The position numbers were made by a program, and so were the translations under genes. This document shows, piece by piece, positions 17,970 through 26,772 of a stretch of DNA of 64,000 nt. The stretch is from DAOTTY01 sp034437575 (GTDB lineage: Bacteria; Chloroflexota; Anaerolineae; Aggregatilineales; Phototrophicaceae), in assembly GCA_034437575.1 (NCBI GenBank), contig DAOTTY010000020.1, forward strand, positions 1 through 64,000, given 5' to 3'. Within the stretch, counting starts at the first letter, position 1; each line of letters starts with the position of its first letter. The notes under the pieces are model-generated. The model was not told where the DNA came from. It saw only the letters and a list, made by a program, of their open reading frames with translations, and did not search any database.

Positions 17970-18042
17970 ATTGATTTTTAACCGAGTAGTTCAGTGGGGG
18001 CGTAACCTTCCCCGTTAACGCGACTGGCAAATGTGATGGTGT

Positions 18043-18642
18043 TCACTCACCTTTGTTGTTACTTCGCAGGATAGCCCCTAACACCACGCCCAATATAAAC
18101 ATTGTGGTGAGCAGCGCCCAGGGCACCCCCCTGGTCGCTTGCTTTGGCCCGGTGAGGGTGCCGTTTTTGAGGAAGTTCGCCGCTTCGTCCAGGCCATCGG
18201 CAATCTCGTTCGCTTTGTTTTTGGCTGCGTCTGTGCTGCCATCCTGCGCCTGCTGTCGAATGTCCTGAGCAGTGCCGCTGAGCTGGTTTGCAATTTCGCC
18301 ACGCAAGCCATTGGCTTTGCTTTGCAGGTCATCAACCAGGGTTTGCATTTCCGGCGTGAGCGCTTCTTCGGCTACAGTCGATACCGGGTCGTTGGGTGGT
18401 GGGACGGGCAAATCGTCAATGTCCGTATCTTTCCAGCGTGCCCCCTCTTCAACTAGCATCTTCGGGATGCCGTCGATGATGGGGTATTTATGGCCGCTAT
18501 CGGGGCTGTACAGCCAGTAGTCGCGCACGAGTTCCAGCTTGCCAGGGTCGTCGCCTTTGTCAGTGTAGTGAACGGCAACCGGGCACCGTAGAATGTCCAG
18601 CAGTTTGGGGTCAATCTGTTGCGGAGCGGATGATGTTGCCAT
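18043..18642 (-). CDS. Trm112/UPF0434-like domain fused to a helical region and C-terminal membrane anchor
   Basis: 199 aa. Start at 18642 is set by AGGTGG just upstream; the longer open frame to 18753 lacks a ribosome site. Residues 10-68 follow the Trm112-like pattern (LLDILRCPVAVHYT, then YWLYSPDSGHKYPIIDGIPK). The usual CPxC and second Cys pair are missing: only Cys20 remains, so zinc binding is unlikely. Residues about 95-165 are helical and Gln/Asp/Ala-rich, and residues about 172-191 form one transmembrane segment followed by a short basic tail. A tail-anchored cytoplasmic protein of unknown role. Confidence 0.7.
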   Translation of the reverse strand: MATSSAPQQIDPKLLDILRCPVAVHYTDKGDDPGKLELVRDYWLYSPDSGHKYPIIDGIPKMLVEEGARWKDTDIDDLPVPPPNDPVSTVAEEALTPEMQTLVDDLQSKANGLRGEIANQLSGTAQDIRQQAQDGSTDAAKNKANEIADGLDEAANFLKNGTLTGPKQATRGVPWALLTTMFILGVVLGAILRSNNKGE

Positions 18643-18771
18643 GGGCCACCTGCCTTGGGATTGATGTCTTGGAAACTCCCACATCATAGCCCAATCCGTT
18701 CCCTGAAAACAGGTCACAGTCGCATCTATCAAAAGGGGGAGATGGGGCACCAATCGCGCCCCAAATCACGG

Positions 18772-19665
18772 CTAAGACGCGGCTTCTTCCGTTTCAACGG
18801 CTTCGGCGTCACCCGCTTCGGCTTCGTCAGTTTCCTCAGCGGCAGCATTTTCTTCACTCTGTGCTGTATCGTCGCTTTCGGCATCTGTCTCCGCATTGTC
18901 AGCCGCTTCTTCCGCCCCCGCTGCTGCGGGTTCCGCGTCATCCGGGTTGAGGAACGCGGCTTCACCGCCGTCTGCGGGCTGCTCTACGATGACCACAGTA
19001 CGAACCAGGTCCCCCGCCTCAACGGAGGTCACAACGGCCATGTCGCCTTCACCGCTTACCTCACCAAATACATTGTACTGGCCGTTCAGGTTCGGTTGTG
19101 GCGCGTAGGTGATGTAGAACTGCGAGCCATTGCTATCGGGGCTTTGGGCGCGGGCCATAGCCAACGTGCCCGTTTCGTGCGTCAGTGACGTAGCACCTGG
19201 TTCCAGGCTCCAGGTGTAGCCAGGGCCACCCGTGCCTACAGGTTCGCTGCGTGCGGGGGCATTGCGGTCGCCACCCTGAATCACAAAGTCAGGGACGACA
19301 CGATGGAACGTTGTGCCGTTGTAAAAGCCTTCCGTTGCCAGGAAAACAAAGTTATTCACAGAATTCGGTGCGTTATCGTCAAACAGCGTCAATTCGATGA
19401 TACCATTGCTTGTGATGACGCAGGCGAAGTAGTTATTTGCGTCTGCATCAATCACGTCGCCCGCTTCGGGGAAAGTCATTTCTTCGCTGGCGGGTGCGCC
19501 CACACCTGCGTTTTCGGGCACATCCTCACAGAACGATGTTGTGGCCACTTCTGGCGGCGGCGGCAGGTCACGGAAGGCTTCCGGGGTGGCCAGTTCACTG
19601 CGGTCGATGGCACAGCCGCTTACCAGGGCGGCGGCCAGCGCACCGAACAATACCATTCGCTTCAA
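18772..19665 (-). CDS. Cyclophilin-type peptidyl-prolyl isomerase lipoprotein
   Basis: Exported proline isomerase. The TTG at 19665, after GGAG, gives MKRMVLFGALAAALVSGC, a lipoprotein signal with Cys18 as lipidation site; longer starts would spoil it. The cyclophilin domain (about residues 70-220) shows NNFVFLATEGFYNGTTFHRV, FVIQGGD, NGSQFYITYAPQP and NVFGEV, with the catalytic Arg in FHRV. The C-terminal ~60 residues are almost only Ala, Glu, Asp, Thr: a highly acidic disordered tail. A second, cytoplasmic cyclophilin lies at 51306. Confidence 0.9.
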   Translation of the reverse strand: MKRMVLFGALAAALVSGCAIDRSELATPEAFRDLPPPPEVATTSFCEDVPENAGVGAPASEEMTFPEAGDVIDADANNYFACVITSNGIIELTLFDDNAPNSVNNFVFLATEGFYNGTTFHRVVPDFVIQGGDRNAPARSEPVGTGGPGYTWSLEPGATSLTHETGTLAMARAQSPDSNGSQFYITYAPQPNLNGQYNVFGEVSGEGDMAVVTSVEAGDLVRTVVIVEQPADGGEAAFLNPDDAEPAAAGAEEAADNAETDAESDDTAQSEENAAAEETDEAEAGDAEAVETEEAAS

Positions 19666-19699
19666 GGGGTTTTCTCCTAAGATTGTCGTGTAACTCCAA

Positions 19700-20000
19700 A
19701 AACTGCCTAACCATACTCGCCACATGCCAAACCGCACAACCCGTAACTGAGATTATTGTACGTGCCGCACACTTTGGGTTGTCCCGGTGTCAATCCATCC
19801 TCACTTGCCTGTGCTCGTATGATGTAACTGCGACAGGCAGGGTTGTCATCAATGGCAATCACTTGCCTTTCTGTCATCGTAAAGACCTGTTCAATCCAGC
19901 AGATAAAGCTGCGCTGGAATGCCTCTTTATCAAGCACTGTAAACACTTCCTCTGAATGAAGCGATTGCCCTGGCAGTTCATGATCTGCTATCTGCCGTCA
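19700..20000 (-). mobile_element. Decayed ISAs1-family transposase fragment
   Basis: The region upstream of the cyclophilin lipoprotein translates on the minus strand as ELPGQSLHSEEVFTVLDKEA, FQRSFICWIEQVF and ERQVIAIDDNPACRSY, then RAQASEDGLTPGQPKVCG. This matches the ISAs1 (H-repeat) pattern: PSHDTFxRVFxxLDP, F-x-x-W, IAIDGKTLRRS and SAWASENGLxLGQxKV. The catalytic-region Asp is kept but GKTLR is replaced, and about 17 residues are deleted after it. N- and C-terminal parts are gone. It fills most of a 474-base gap and explains why no gene is found there. Confidence 0.7.
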
Positions 20001-20071
20001 TTCTTGCGTCAGGGTATGCTTTGTCCGAAAGTGCCCAAAAGCTGGCTGTGAATTTCTGTAGGGTCTGCTCG

Positions 20072-20101
20072 TTGCCAGGTTCACGAACACGCAGTTAAAA
20101 T
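20072..20101 (+). promoter_or_regulatory. Candidate promoter of the small membrane protein gene
   Basis: TTGCCA at 20072-20077, 18-base spacer, TAAAAT at 20096-20101; each hexamer matches the consensus in 5 of 6 positions. The ATG at 20140 lies 39 bases downstream, which supports the small frame being a real gene. Confidence 0.5.
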
Positions 20102-20139
20102 CATATACCATTCAGTCAGGTAATTGAGACATCCCTACT

Positions 20140-20361
20140 ATGATGCAGCTATTCACTATCGTCATTGGCGCAATTCTGGCACTGGCCATGATCGCCGTTG
20201 CAATACCACAGCACATCCACAGCCTGTTTACCACAGCAGACGCTGATGGCGACATTGACCACCCCGACGAGGACGAAACCCACCGCCAGGAATGGACGCG
20301 GGCCATCGGTGCCCTGGTTGCGTTTGGGGTATATCTGGTGATTATGAACGTGTTCTTCTAA
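20140..20361 (+). CDS. Small two-helix membrane protein, function unknown
   Basis: 73 aa. Two hydrophobic segments (residues about 3-25 and 54-73) flank a charged loop with acidic DADGDIDHPDEDE and basic THRQEWTR. I do not recognise a family. Support comes from a good promoter upstream, a hairpin just after the stop, and a clean signal of membrane topology. The ribosome site is weak and the ATG is doubled (ATGATG). It is transcribed toward the aminotransferase gene. Confidence 0.6.
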   Translation: MMQLFTIVIGAILALAMIAVAIPQHIHSLFTTADADGDIDHPDEDETHRQEWTRAIGALVAFGVYLVIMNVFF

Positions 20362-20373
20362 CGTGGGGGAGTG

Positions 20374-20400
20374 GGCGGGCACCCACACCGGATGCCCGCC
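20374..20400. terminator. Hairpin between convergent genes
   Basis: 8-bp perfect GC-rich stem (20374-20381 with 20393-20400), 11-base loop, lying between the stops of the small membrane protein and the aminotransferase. No T-run on either side. Probably acts on both transcripts. Confidence 0.5.
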
Positions 20401-20407
20401 TGAAGAC

Positions 20408-21766
20408 TCAGTCGCCCGCCTGGGGCATTGCCTGGACAGCAACAGCGTGTACAGACGACTCGAACACCGCCAGCCCTTCATCCAGAAGATCATCACTAAT
20501 GTTGAGCGGCGGTAAAAAGCGCACGCAGTTACTGTATAGCCCTGCCCGAATCGTAATCAGGCCACGCTGTAGCGTTTCTGCCGTCAGGGCTTGCACCATA
20601 GCAGCGTTTGGCGTCTTTGAGGTGCGGTCCGTTACATATTCAACCGCGATCATCGCGCCCAGGCCGCGCACGTCTCCAATCACGTCGTAGCTGGCTTGCA
20701 ACCCCTCACATGCGGCCCGAATACGCTCACCGACCTTGTTGGCCCGCGCCAGGAACTCTGGCTGGCGAATGGCGCTGATCGACTCAATCGCGGCCACACA
20801 CGCTAACGGGCTGCCGCTGTAGGTGCCGCCCAACCCGCCGGGGTGCGGCGCATCCATGATGTCTGCCCGGCCTGTGACGGCGGCCAGTGGTGTGCCCCCC
20901 GCCATCGACTTACCCGTTGTGATGAGGTCTGGCACGAGGTCGTAGTGTTCACTGGCGAACAGCTTGCCCGTGCGCCCAAACCCACACTGAATCTCGTCAG
21001 CAATCATGACGATGCCGTGCTGGTCACACAGCTCCCGGATGCGGTTCAGGAACGGGGCCGGTGTGGCGATAAACCCGCCCTCGCCCTGCACAGGCTCAAT
21101 CACAATCGCAGCGATGGCCTCCGGGTCAATCTGCGCGACCATTGCGTGTTCCAGGTTCCACAGGCTCCAGTTGATGAACTCTGCTTCGCCCATGCCCTCC
21201 GGGCGGCGGTACGGGTTCGGGAAGGGCAGCCGGTAGACCTCCGGGGCGAACGGGCCAAACCCTGACTTAAACAGCTTGTACTTACTCGTCATGGACATGG
21301 TCATGTTGGTGCGCCCGTGATAGGCCCCCTCAAACACGATGATGCCCTGGCGTTTGGTGTGGGCGCGGGCGATCTTCACGGCGGCTTCGACGGCTTCTGC
21401 CCCGCTGTTGAGCAGGGCCGTTTTTTTGGCGTGGTCACCGGGTGTGATTTCGTTGAGCAGTTCACTCACGATCACCAGCGGTTCATAGCTGCCCACAATC
21501 GCGCACATGTGTACAAGCTGGTCAACCTGATGTTTGATCGCATCGACCAGCGGCGGGTAGTTATGACCCACCGCAAACATGCCGATGCCCCCGGCAAAGT
21601 CAATATAGGTGTTGCCGTCCACATCCGTGACGAGTGCCCCTTTGGCCCGTTCAACGGCGATGGGCGTCAGCTTGCCGATGCCGCGTGTCATGGCGGCCTC
21701 ACGCCGGGCAACAATTTCACGGCTGCGCGGCCCCGGAACTTCTGTAACTAAGTTGATGGCTCCCAT
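20408..21766 (-). CDS. gabT: 4-aminobutyrate (class III) aminotransferase
   Basis: PLP-dependent omega-aminotransferase, most like GABA transaminase, moving the amino group of 4-aminobutyrate to 2-oxoglutarate. Seen: DFAGGIGMFAVGHNYPPLV near residue 56, the phosphate-binding NSGAEAVEAAVKIAR, EGAYHGRT, the cofactor Asp in MIADEIQCGFGRTGK, and the Schiff-base lysine in LITTGKSMAGGTPL. C-terminal RAGLYSNCVRFLPPL is also typical. 452 aa; TTAGGAAAA precedes the ATG. Substrate preference among GABA, 5-aminovalerate or other omega-amino acids cannot be fixed from sequence. Confidence 0.9.
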   Translation of the reverse strand: MGAINLVTEVPGPRSREIVARREAAMTRGIGKLTPIAVERAKGALVTDVDGNTYIDFAGGIGMFAVGHNYPPLVDAIKHQVDQLVHMCAIVGSYEPLVIVSELLNEITPGDHAKKTALLNSGAEAVEAAVKIARAHTKRQGIIVFEGAYHGRTNMTMSMTSKYKLFKSGFGPFAPEVYRLPFPNPYRRPEGMGEAEFINWSLWNLEHAMVAQIDPEAIAAIVIEPVQGEGGFIATPAPFLNRIRELCDQHGIVMIADEIQCGFGRTGKLFASEHYDLVPDLITTGKSMAGGTPLAAVTGRADIMDAPHPGGLGGTYSGSPLACVAAIESISAIRQPEFLARANKVGERIRAACEGLQASYDVIGDVRGLGAMIAVEYVTDRTSKTPNAAMVQALTAETLQRGLITIRAGLYSNCVRFLPPLNISDDLLDEGLAVFESSVHAVAVQAMPQAGD

Positions 21767-21912
21767 GCGGGTTTTCCTAACAAAAATCTGTGTAGGTGGT
21801 CATTTTGCCGGATTGTAGCACAGATTAGAGGCACATCAGCAAACCATTGGTAGGGATGGTATTGCGGTTGCTGTGAGGTGTGGGGCCGACGCAGTGGCCG
21901 ACCCTACCTTAC

Positions 21913-23841
21913 TTAGTCTTCGATGATTTCGGCTGCCTGCACATCACCGTCAGGGCTGGTGTTCGTTGCCGCCTGCAACAGCGAATACAGCCGGTCGGCC
22001 ATAGACGCCGGGTCCGGGTGAATGCCATCTTGCAGCAGTGCTGTTTCAAACACCTGCTCCACCACTGAATTCACCAGGTTCTCGTCTGCCCCGCGCTGAA
22101 TCATCCCCGTAAGGTTGTGCAGCAGCGGGTGACGCGGGTTAAGTTCCAGCGTCTTGACGGGCAGTTCGTAGTCCCGGTCAAACAGGCGGTTAATGCGGAA
22201 CATATGCGCGTTGTTACCTGCGTTGTCGCCCTCAGTCACCAGGCGGGCCGGGCTGCTCACGAGGTTCTTGCCTTCTTTGACGCCCTTCACCCGCTCACCC
22301 AGGATACTCTGAAAGCGCTCAACCACTGTGTTGAAGTCGGTTTCAGCAACGGCTTCGCGGGGTTCTTCCTGCTCGTCGTTTATCACCTCACCGATGTTGC
22401 TCAGGTCAATGGAACTGTCGTCCACGCTGCGGAACGCCTTGCCCTCGTATTCGTCCAGGCCCATAACCATGATCGGGTCTACCGGGTCGGTGAAGAACAG
22501 CACCTCGATGTCACGCTGCTTGAAGGCGTCCAGGTGCGGGCTGCGGGCCGCGCTTTGATAGTCGTCCCCGATGATGTAGTAAATCTCTTCCTGGCCGTCG
22601 GCCATGTTATTGACATACTCCGCCAGCGAGTAGAGTTCGTCCTGGCTGTTGCCGCGTGTGGTGGGGAAGAACAGCAGCGGCATCAGGTCGTCTTTATCCA
22701 CCGGGTTGACGGCCATCCCCTGCTTCAGCATCCGGCCATGCACCGCGTAAATGTCCAGGTATTCCTCCGGGCGCTTGGTCGCCATGCGCTTGAGTTCGCT
22801 CAGCACTTTGTTAGTGAGCGTCTGGCGCAGCTTGGCAATGATAGCGTCCGCTTTCACACTCTCACGAGACACGTTCAGCGGGATGTCTTCGCTATCGACC
22901 ACGCCCTGCACGAACTGCAACAGGTACTCCGGCAGCAGGTCTTTGTTGTACTCGTCAATCAGCACCTTGCGGGCATACAGCTTGAGGCCCGCTTCCTTGC
23001 GTGGGCTGAACATACTGCGTTCTGTCGTGCCAGGGATGAACAGCAGTGCGTAGAACTGGAGGGGTGAATCCGCCTTCATATGGATGCGCTTGAGCGGTTC
23101 TTCCATGTCTAGCGTGAACATGCGATAGAAGTTGGTATAGTCCTCATCTTCCAATTCGCTCTTGTCTTGCCGCCAGATGGCCTGCTGCTGGTTGACCGCC
23201 TCTTCGCCGTCGCCCACATAGATCGGGAAGGCGACATAATCTGAGTGGCGCGTGATGATCTGGCGCAGGCGGTACTGCTGCGCGAACGCTTTGGCGTCTT
23301 CCTTCAGGTAGATGATGATGTCTGTACCGCGATTGTCGCGCTCGGCTTCTTCGATGATGTACTCATCACCCCCATTGGATTCCCACGCCCAGGCTTGCCC
23401 GTCCAGGTGGTGCGAGCGGGACACGACACGCACCTTATCGGCCACCATGAATACACTGTAAAAGCCCACCCCAAACTGGCCGATCACATCGGCAATGGGG
23501 CTGCCTTCGGGTTTTTCCTTCAGCGCTTCGATGAAGGCTTTCGCGCCACTCTTGGCGATGGTGCCCAGGTTGTTCACGAGTTCGTCGCGGGTCATGCCGA
23601 TGCCGTTATCGCTGACCGTCAGCGTCCCGGCTTCTTCGTCCGCTGTGATGCGGATTTGCAACTCGGCATCCGCGTCCAGGATGTCGCGGTTGGTCAGCAT
23701 TTCGAACTGCACCCGGTTCAGCGCATCCGAAGCATTGCTGGCGAGTTCGCGCAGGAAGATTTCGCGCTCGGTGTACAGTGAGTGAACCAGAATGTCCAGC
23801 AACTGCTGGATTTCCGCTTTGAAGGTGTAGGTTTCGCTCAT
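21913..23841 (-). CDS. htpG: HtpG, Hsp90-family chaperone
   Basis: Cytosolic ATP-dependent chaperone. The start at 23841 follows GGAGG at a good distance; the open frame to 23916 adds 25 unlikely residues. The N-terminal ATPase shows the GHKL-fold motifs ELASNASDALNRV, DNGIGMTRDELVNNLGTIA and IGQFGVGFYSVF. The middle domain contains the catalytic-loop arginine region NVSRESVKAD, and the C-terminal dimerisation domain ends in an acidic tail. 642 aa, normal. It is transcribed away from the Rieske gene. Confidence 0.96.
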   Translation of the reverse strand: MSETYTFKAEIQQLLDILVHSLYTEREIFLRELASNASDALNRVQFEMLTNRDILDADAELQIRITADEEAGTLTVSDNGIGMTRDELVNNLGTIAKSGAKAFIEALKEKPEGSPIADVIGQFGVGFYSVFMVADKVRVVSRSHHLDGQAWAWESNGGDEYIIEEAERDNRGTDIIIYLKEDAKAFAQQYRLRQIITRHSDYVAFPIYVGDGEEAVNQQQAIWRQDKSELEDEDYTNFYRMFTLDMEEPLKRIHMKADSPLQFYALLFIPGTTERSMFSPRKEAGLKLYARKVLIDEYNKDLLPEYLLQFVQGVVDSEDIPLNVSRESVKADAIIAKLRQTLTNKVLSELKRMATKRPEEYLDIYAVHGRMLKQGMAVNPVDKDDLMPLLFFPTTRGNSQDELYSLAEYVNNMADGQEEIYYIIGDDYQSAARSPHLDAFKQRDIEVLFFTDPVDPIMVMGLDEYEGKAFRSVDDSSIDLSNIGEVINDEQEEPREAVAETDFNTVVERFQSILGERVKGVKEGKNLVSSPARLVTEGDNAGNNAHMFRINRLFDRDYELPVKTLELNPRHPLLHNLTGMIQRGADENLVNSVVEQVFETALLQDGIHPDPASMADRLYSLLQAATNTSPDGDVQAAEIIED

Positions 23842-24013
23842 AACGATAAACCTCCGTATGTAAATATTAGATAGATTGGTGACGTTAGTTGTAACACGGG
23901 TGTGTGTGATCGACATAAGAAATTTTCACCAGACGCACACGTCCCATTATGTGCGTTGGGGCCAGGGGCCGTGCTATGATGGTGATGTGCTAACAATCGG
24001 GAGACTTATCTTT

Positions 24014-24466
24014 ATGACGACCTTTGTCGAGTGGTTCCGTTCTATCCTCCGCAGCCTGTCTCATGCCCTGCGCGGTGCTGACACAGGCGAATTGACCCAG
24101 CCGCGCCGCGTGCGGGTGGGGTCGACGGCGACCTTCAGCCAGACTGGACTACAAACTGTCGAAGTAGACGGCTCATCTATCATCATTGCCCACGTCAATG
24201 GGGAGTGGTGCGCCGTCCGCAACCAGTGCGCCCACCTGCCTGTACCCCTCAGCGGCGGCAAGGTGGAAAGCGGCACCATCATATGCCCGTTTCACAACTC
24301 GCGCTTTGACCTGTGCAGCGGTGCCAACCTGGACTGGACGCCGGGGGTTGCGGGCGTCACGGTTCCGGCGTGGACGCAGCGCCTCATCGCTATGGGCCGC
24401 GAACCAGAGGGCATTCCGTCCTACCCGGTGACGCTCATTGGCAACGACGTTTTCATCGACATCTAG
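24014..24466 (+). CDS. Rieske [2Fe-2S] ferredoxin-like protein
   Basis: 150-aa soluble iron-sulphur protein. The start at 24014 follows GGGAG; the frame is open further upstream but without support. The Rieske motif is complete: Cys-x-His in NQCAHLPVPL and Cys-x-x-His in IICPFHNSRFDLCSG. There is no signal peptide or membrane anchor and no attached oxygenase domain, so it is a free electron carrier of the nitrite-reductase-small-subunit/ferredoxin kind. Partner oxidoreductase unknown. It converges on the DtxR-type regulator with stops interlocked in a CTAG. Confidence 0.88.
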   Translation: MTTFVEWFRSILRSLSHALRGADTGELTQPRRVRVGSTATFSQTGLQTVEVDGSSIIIAHVNGEWCAVRNQCAHLPVPLSGGKVESGTIICPFHNSRFDLCSGANLDWTPGVAGVTVPAWTQRLIAMGREPEGIPSYPVTLIGNDVFIDI

Positions 24467-25161
24467 GGCGTCTGGGCGTCAGCATGGGTGGCGGGCCTAA
24501 CGCGGATGACCTCGGCCAGGTTAAAGCCAATAATGCGATATTCGCGCCCTAAGTGAAGCTGCATCGGCCCGTTGAACGGTGCCGCGTGAATCAGGTCGAA
24601 CGTTTGACCGGGGGTTAGCCCCAGCGCCGCCAGATACTCCAGGCGGTCAGACTCGCGGGTCATCACTCGTGTAATTTCATAGGTTTGCTCTGCCGGGACG
24701 TTCGCCAACGGCTGGTCGTCAATGGGTTGGTAGCTACCGTCCGCCGTCGGGATGGGGTCACCGTGTGGAGATGTGGTGGGGTTCCCGGCCATTTCCGTCA
24801 TGCGGTCCAACACGCGGTCATCCAGGCCGGTACTCATCTGCTCCGCCTCATGGTGGACTTCGTGCCAGCCGAACCCCATCACCTTAACCAAAAATGCCTC
24901 GGCGATGTGCTGACGCCGGAGCTGCTTGCGGGCTTCGCGCTCACCGGCTTCCGTCAGGGTGATGCCCTGGTAGCGCTCGTGGTGCAGCAGGGCCATATCG
25001 CGCAGCTTGGTCACCATCCGGTTGACGGCGGGGGCGCTGACCTGAAGCACATCCGCCAAATCAGACGTGCTGACGTATTCCGAGGGGGCCTTTTCCTCGG
25101 CCAGCCGGTAAATGTTCACCAGATAGTCCCGCATGGTTATACTGAGTTGCTCGTCGTTCAT
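24463..25161 (-). CDS. DtxR/MntR-family metal-dependent transcriptional regulator
   Basis: Represses metal-uptake or redox genes when bound to Fe(II) or Mn(II). Domain order: N-terminal winged helix (residues about 5-65, with YVSTSDLADVLQVSAPAVNR), the metal-binding/dimerisation helix region (about 65-140, with HIAEAFLVKVMGFGWHEVHH and EAEQMS), and a C-terminal FeoA/SH3-like domain (about 160-232). 232 aa fits the three-domain DtxR class. Metal preference cannot be assigned. The neighbouring Rieske gene is a conceivable target but nothing in the sequence proves it. Confidence 0.9.
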   Translation of the reverse strand: MNDEQLSITMRDYLVNIYRLAEEKAPSEYVSTSDLADVLQVSAPAVNRMVTKLRDMALLHHERYQGITLTEAGEREARKQLRRQHIAEAFLVKVMGFGWHEVHHEAEQMSTGLDDRVLDRMTEMAGNPTTSPHGDPIPTADGSYQPIDDQPLANVPAEQTYEITRVMTRESDRLEYLAALGLTPGQTFDLIHAAPFNGPMQLHLGREYRIIGFNLAEVIRVRPATHADAQTP

Positions 25162-25347
25162 CAGTGATTTGGATTCTATGTTTTGTGTCGATTTGTGACT
25201 ACTCAGGCAGGATTATACCGAAAAGTGTTGGATCATCACCGGGGAACTGTACGGACGCACAGACCCGCCCCTACATCAAGCTGTTTGCGGACGAGGAAGA
25301 CCTGGCCGTACACGTCAGGGCGAATGCTATCCTACACATGGGCCATT

Positions 25348-26619
25348 TTATCTGTCAGCCTTCCTTGTGAAGAGTGTCATCGCCCAATCAATCGTGAGAG
25401 CAGCCGTTATCGTCATGAACGGTGTCAGCACTGCCCGCTCCCGGCCTACCATCCCGGCGTTTTTGACCAGCAGCGTCCCGACAGTGAAATAGCCCGCAAT
25501 CAGTAGCACACACCACAATAAGCGCCAGCGCCGCTGCCGTGCAGCCAGCCCCAAACCCAAAACGGCACTGACAAACAGCAGCCAGTTATAGATCACCGCA
25601 GCGTACAGCCACCGGGGTTGCTCTCCGCTGCGGATAAACGGCGGGTCAAGTGCATACATACGAATGAACCCCACCGGGAACGTCGCCACAAATATCAGCG
25701 GATACTCTGCGAAAATTTCGCCGGAAACAGCAAATAATGCGCTCTGTACATCAGCAGGGGCAGCATGATAACCCCAGCGCGTATCGGTGGTTGCCAATGC
25801 CGGGTCATTGCCGATTTTCTCCTCTATGCGGTAGGTGATGTCCATATAAACCGAGTCAATGTCGTGACCACTGCCGATGCGCTCTACCGATGCGGCACGG
25901 TAAAAGGCCATCGTGAAGCTGCTCACCGTCGAAAACGAGTAGTTACCGAACACCAGCCCATTGTGCAGCGTCCAAACCGTGATACCCGCAAAGCTAATCG
26001 CGGCAAAGGCGACAATGGCTCGCCACTGCCGCCGTGCAATCACCAGCAGCCACGCTGCTAACCCTGTCCATATAAGATACACCTCAGCCCGCGCCAGGGC
26101 AGCCAGCACCAGCGCGACGCCCGCCCCAAGCCCATAGGCGAACGCTCGCTGTGCATTGGGGATCATCAGCAACAACAGCACCATCAGTAGCGCAAGGAAA
26201 TTCCCCAATGCTATGGAATCCAGCAACGCCGCGCCATACGCAATCGCCACAAAGTCAATCGCGTACAGCCCTGCCGCCACCAGCGCGAGCCGTTCGTTTA
26301 ACCCCAGCCGCCGCGCTATGCCATAGGTCAGCGGCGTAATCAACCCACCTACCGCCGCGTTGAATAGCAAAACCGCCAGTGAGCTGTTGCCCAGGGCCAC
26401 AATCACCAGTGCAAACAGCGGTGGGCGTACTAAAAACAGACTGTTGGTGAAATCGCGTTCCACCAGCCAATGTTGGGCACCATCCTCGTAAAGCGGATAG
26501 TCGCCAAAATCGACCAGCAGCGGGTCAGTGAGATAACGACTGACACCCCAACCAAGGCGCAGCGCGATGGCCAGCAGCGTCAGAAGGATAACAACATGCC
26601 TGATTGTTTGTTTGTTCAT
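25348..26619 (-). CDS. GT-C fold (family 39-like) membrane glycosyltransferase
   Basis: Polytopic protein of 423 aa with roughly ten hydrophobic segments. After the first helix comes an acidic extracytoplasmic loop VDFGDYPLYEDGAQHW, the position and type of the catalytic acidic motif in GT-C/ArnT-PMT enzymes, followed by RPPLFALVIVALG. Such enzymes transfer sugars from polyprenyl-phosphate donors onto lipids or proteins outside the membrane. The substrate is unknown. The C-terminal half has a large loop (about 220-290) and ends in a basic tail. Divergent from the FAD enzyme. Confidence 0.78.
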   Translation of the reverse strand: MNKQTIRHVVILLTLLAIALRLGWGVSRYLTDPLLVDFGDYPLYEDGAQHWLVERDFTNSLFLVRPPLFALVIVALGNSSLAVLLFNAAVGGLITPLTYGIARRLGLNERLALVAAGLYAIDFVAIAYGAALLDSIALGNFLALLMVLLLLMIPNAQRAFAYGLGAGVALVLAALARAEVYLIWTGLAAWLLVIARRQWRAIVAFAAISFAGITVWTLHNGLVFGNYSFSTVSSFTMAFYRAASVERIGSGHDIDSVYMDITYRIEEKIGNDPALATTDTRWGYHAAPADVQSALFAVSGEIFAEYPLIFVATFPVGFIRMYALDPPFIRSGEQPRWLYAAVIYNWLLFVSAVLGLGLAARQRRWRLLWCVLLIAGYFTVGTLLVKNAGMVGRERAVLTPFMTITAALTIDWAMTLFTRKADR

Positions 26620-26772
26620 AGCTTAGAAACGCCAAATTGATTGACCCAATTATGTATCATTTTCGCACAGTATGGTTGGATATGTGCAGCGTTTTTGCAA
26701 GACCGGCTGTTGTATGGCGTATTCGCCGCAGGTGAATTAAAGTGGTATTGAGTAGATGAGCGCAAAGCAGCT

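Noticed and set aside
22117..23067. Long open frame (316 codons) on + opposite htpG
   Set aside because: It mirrors the codons of htpG and shows no family motifs; an antisense shadow of a high-GC gene.
23842..24013. HrcA/CIRCE operator before htpG, and likewise before the dnaJ-like gene
   Set aside because: No TTAGCACTC-N9-GAGTGCTAA-like inverted repeat in either upstream region.
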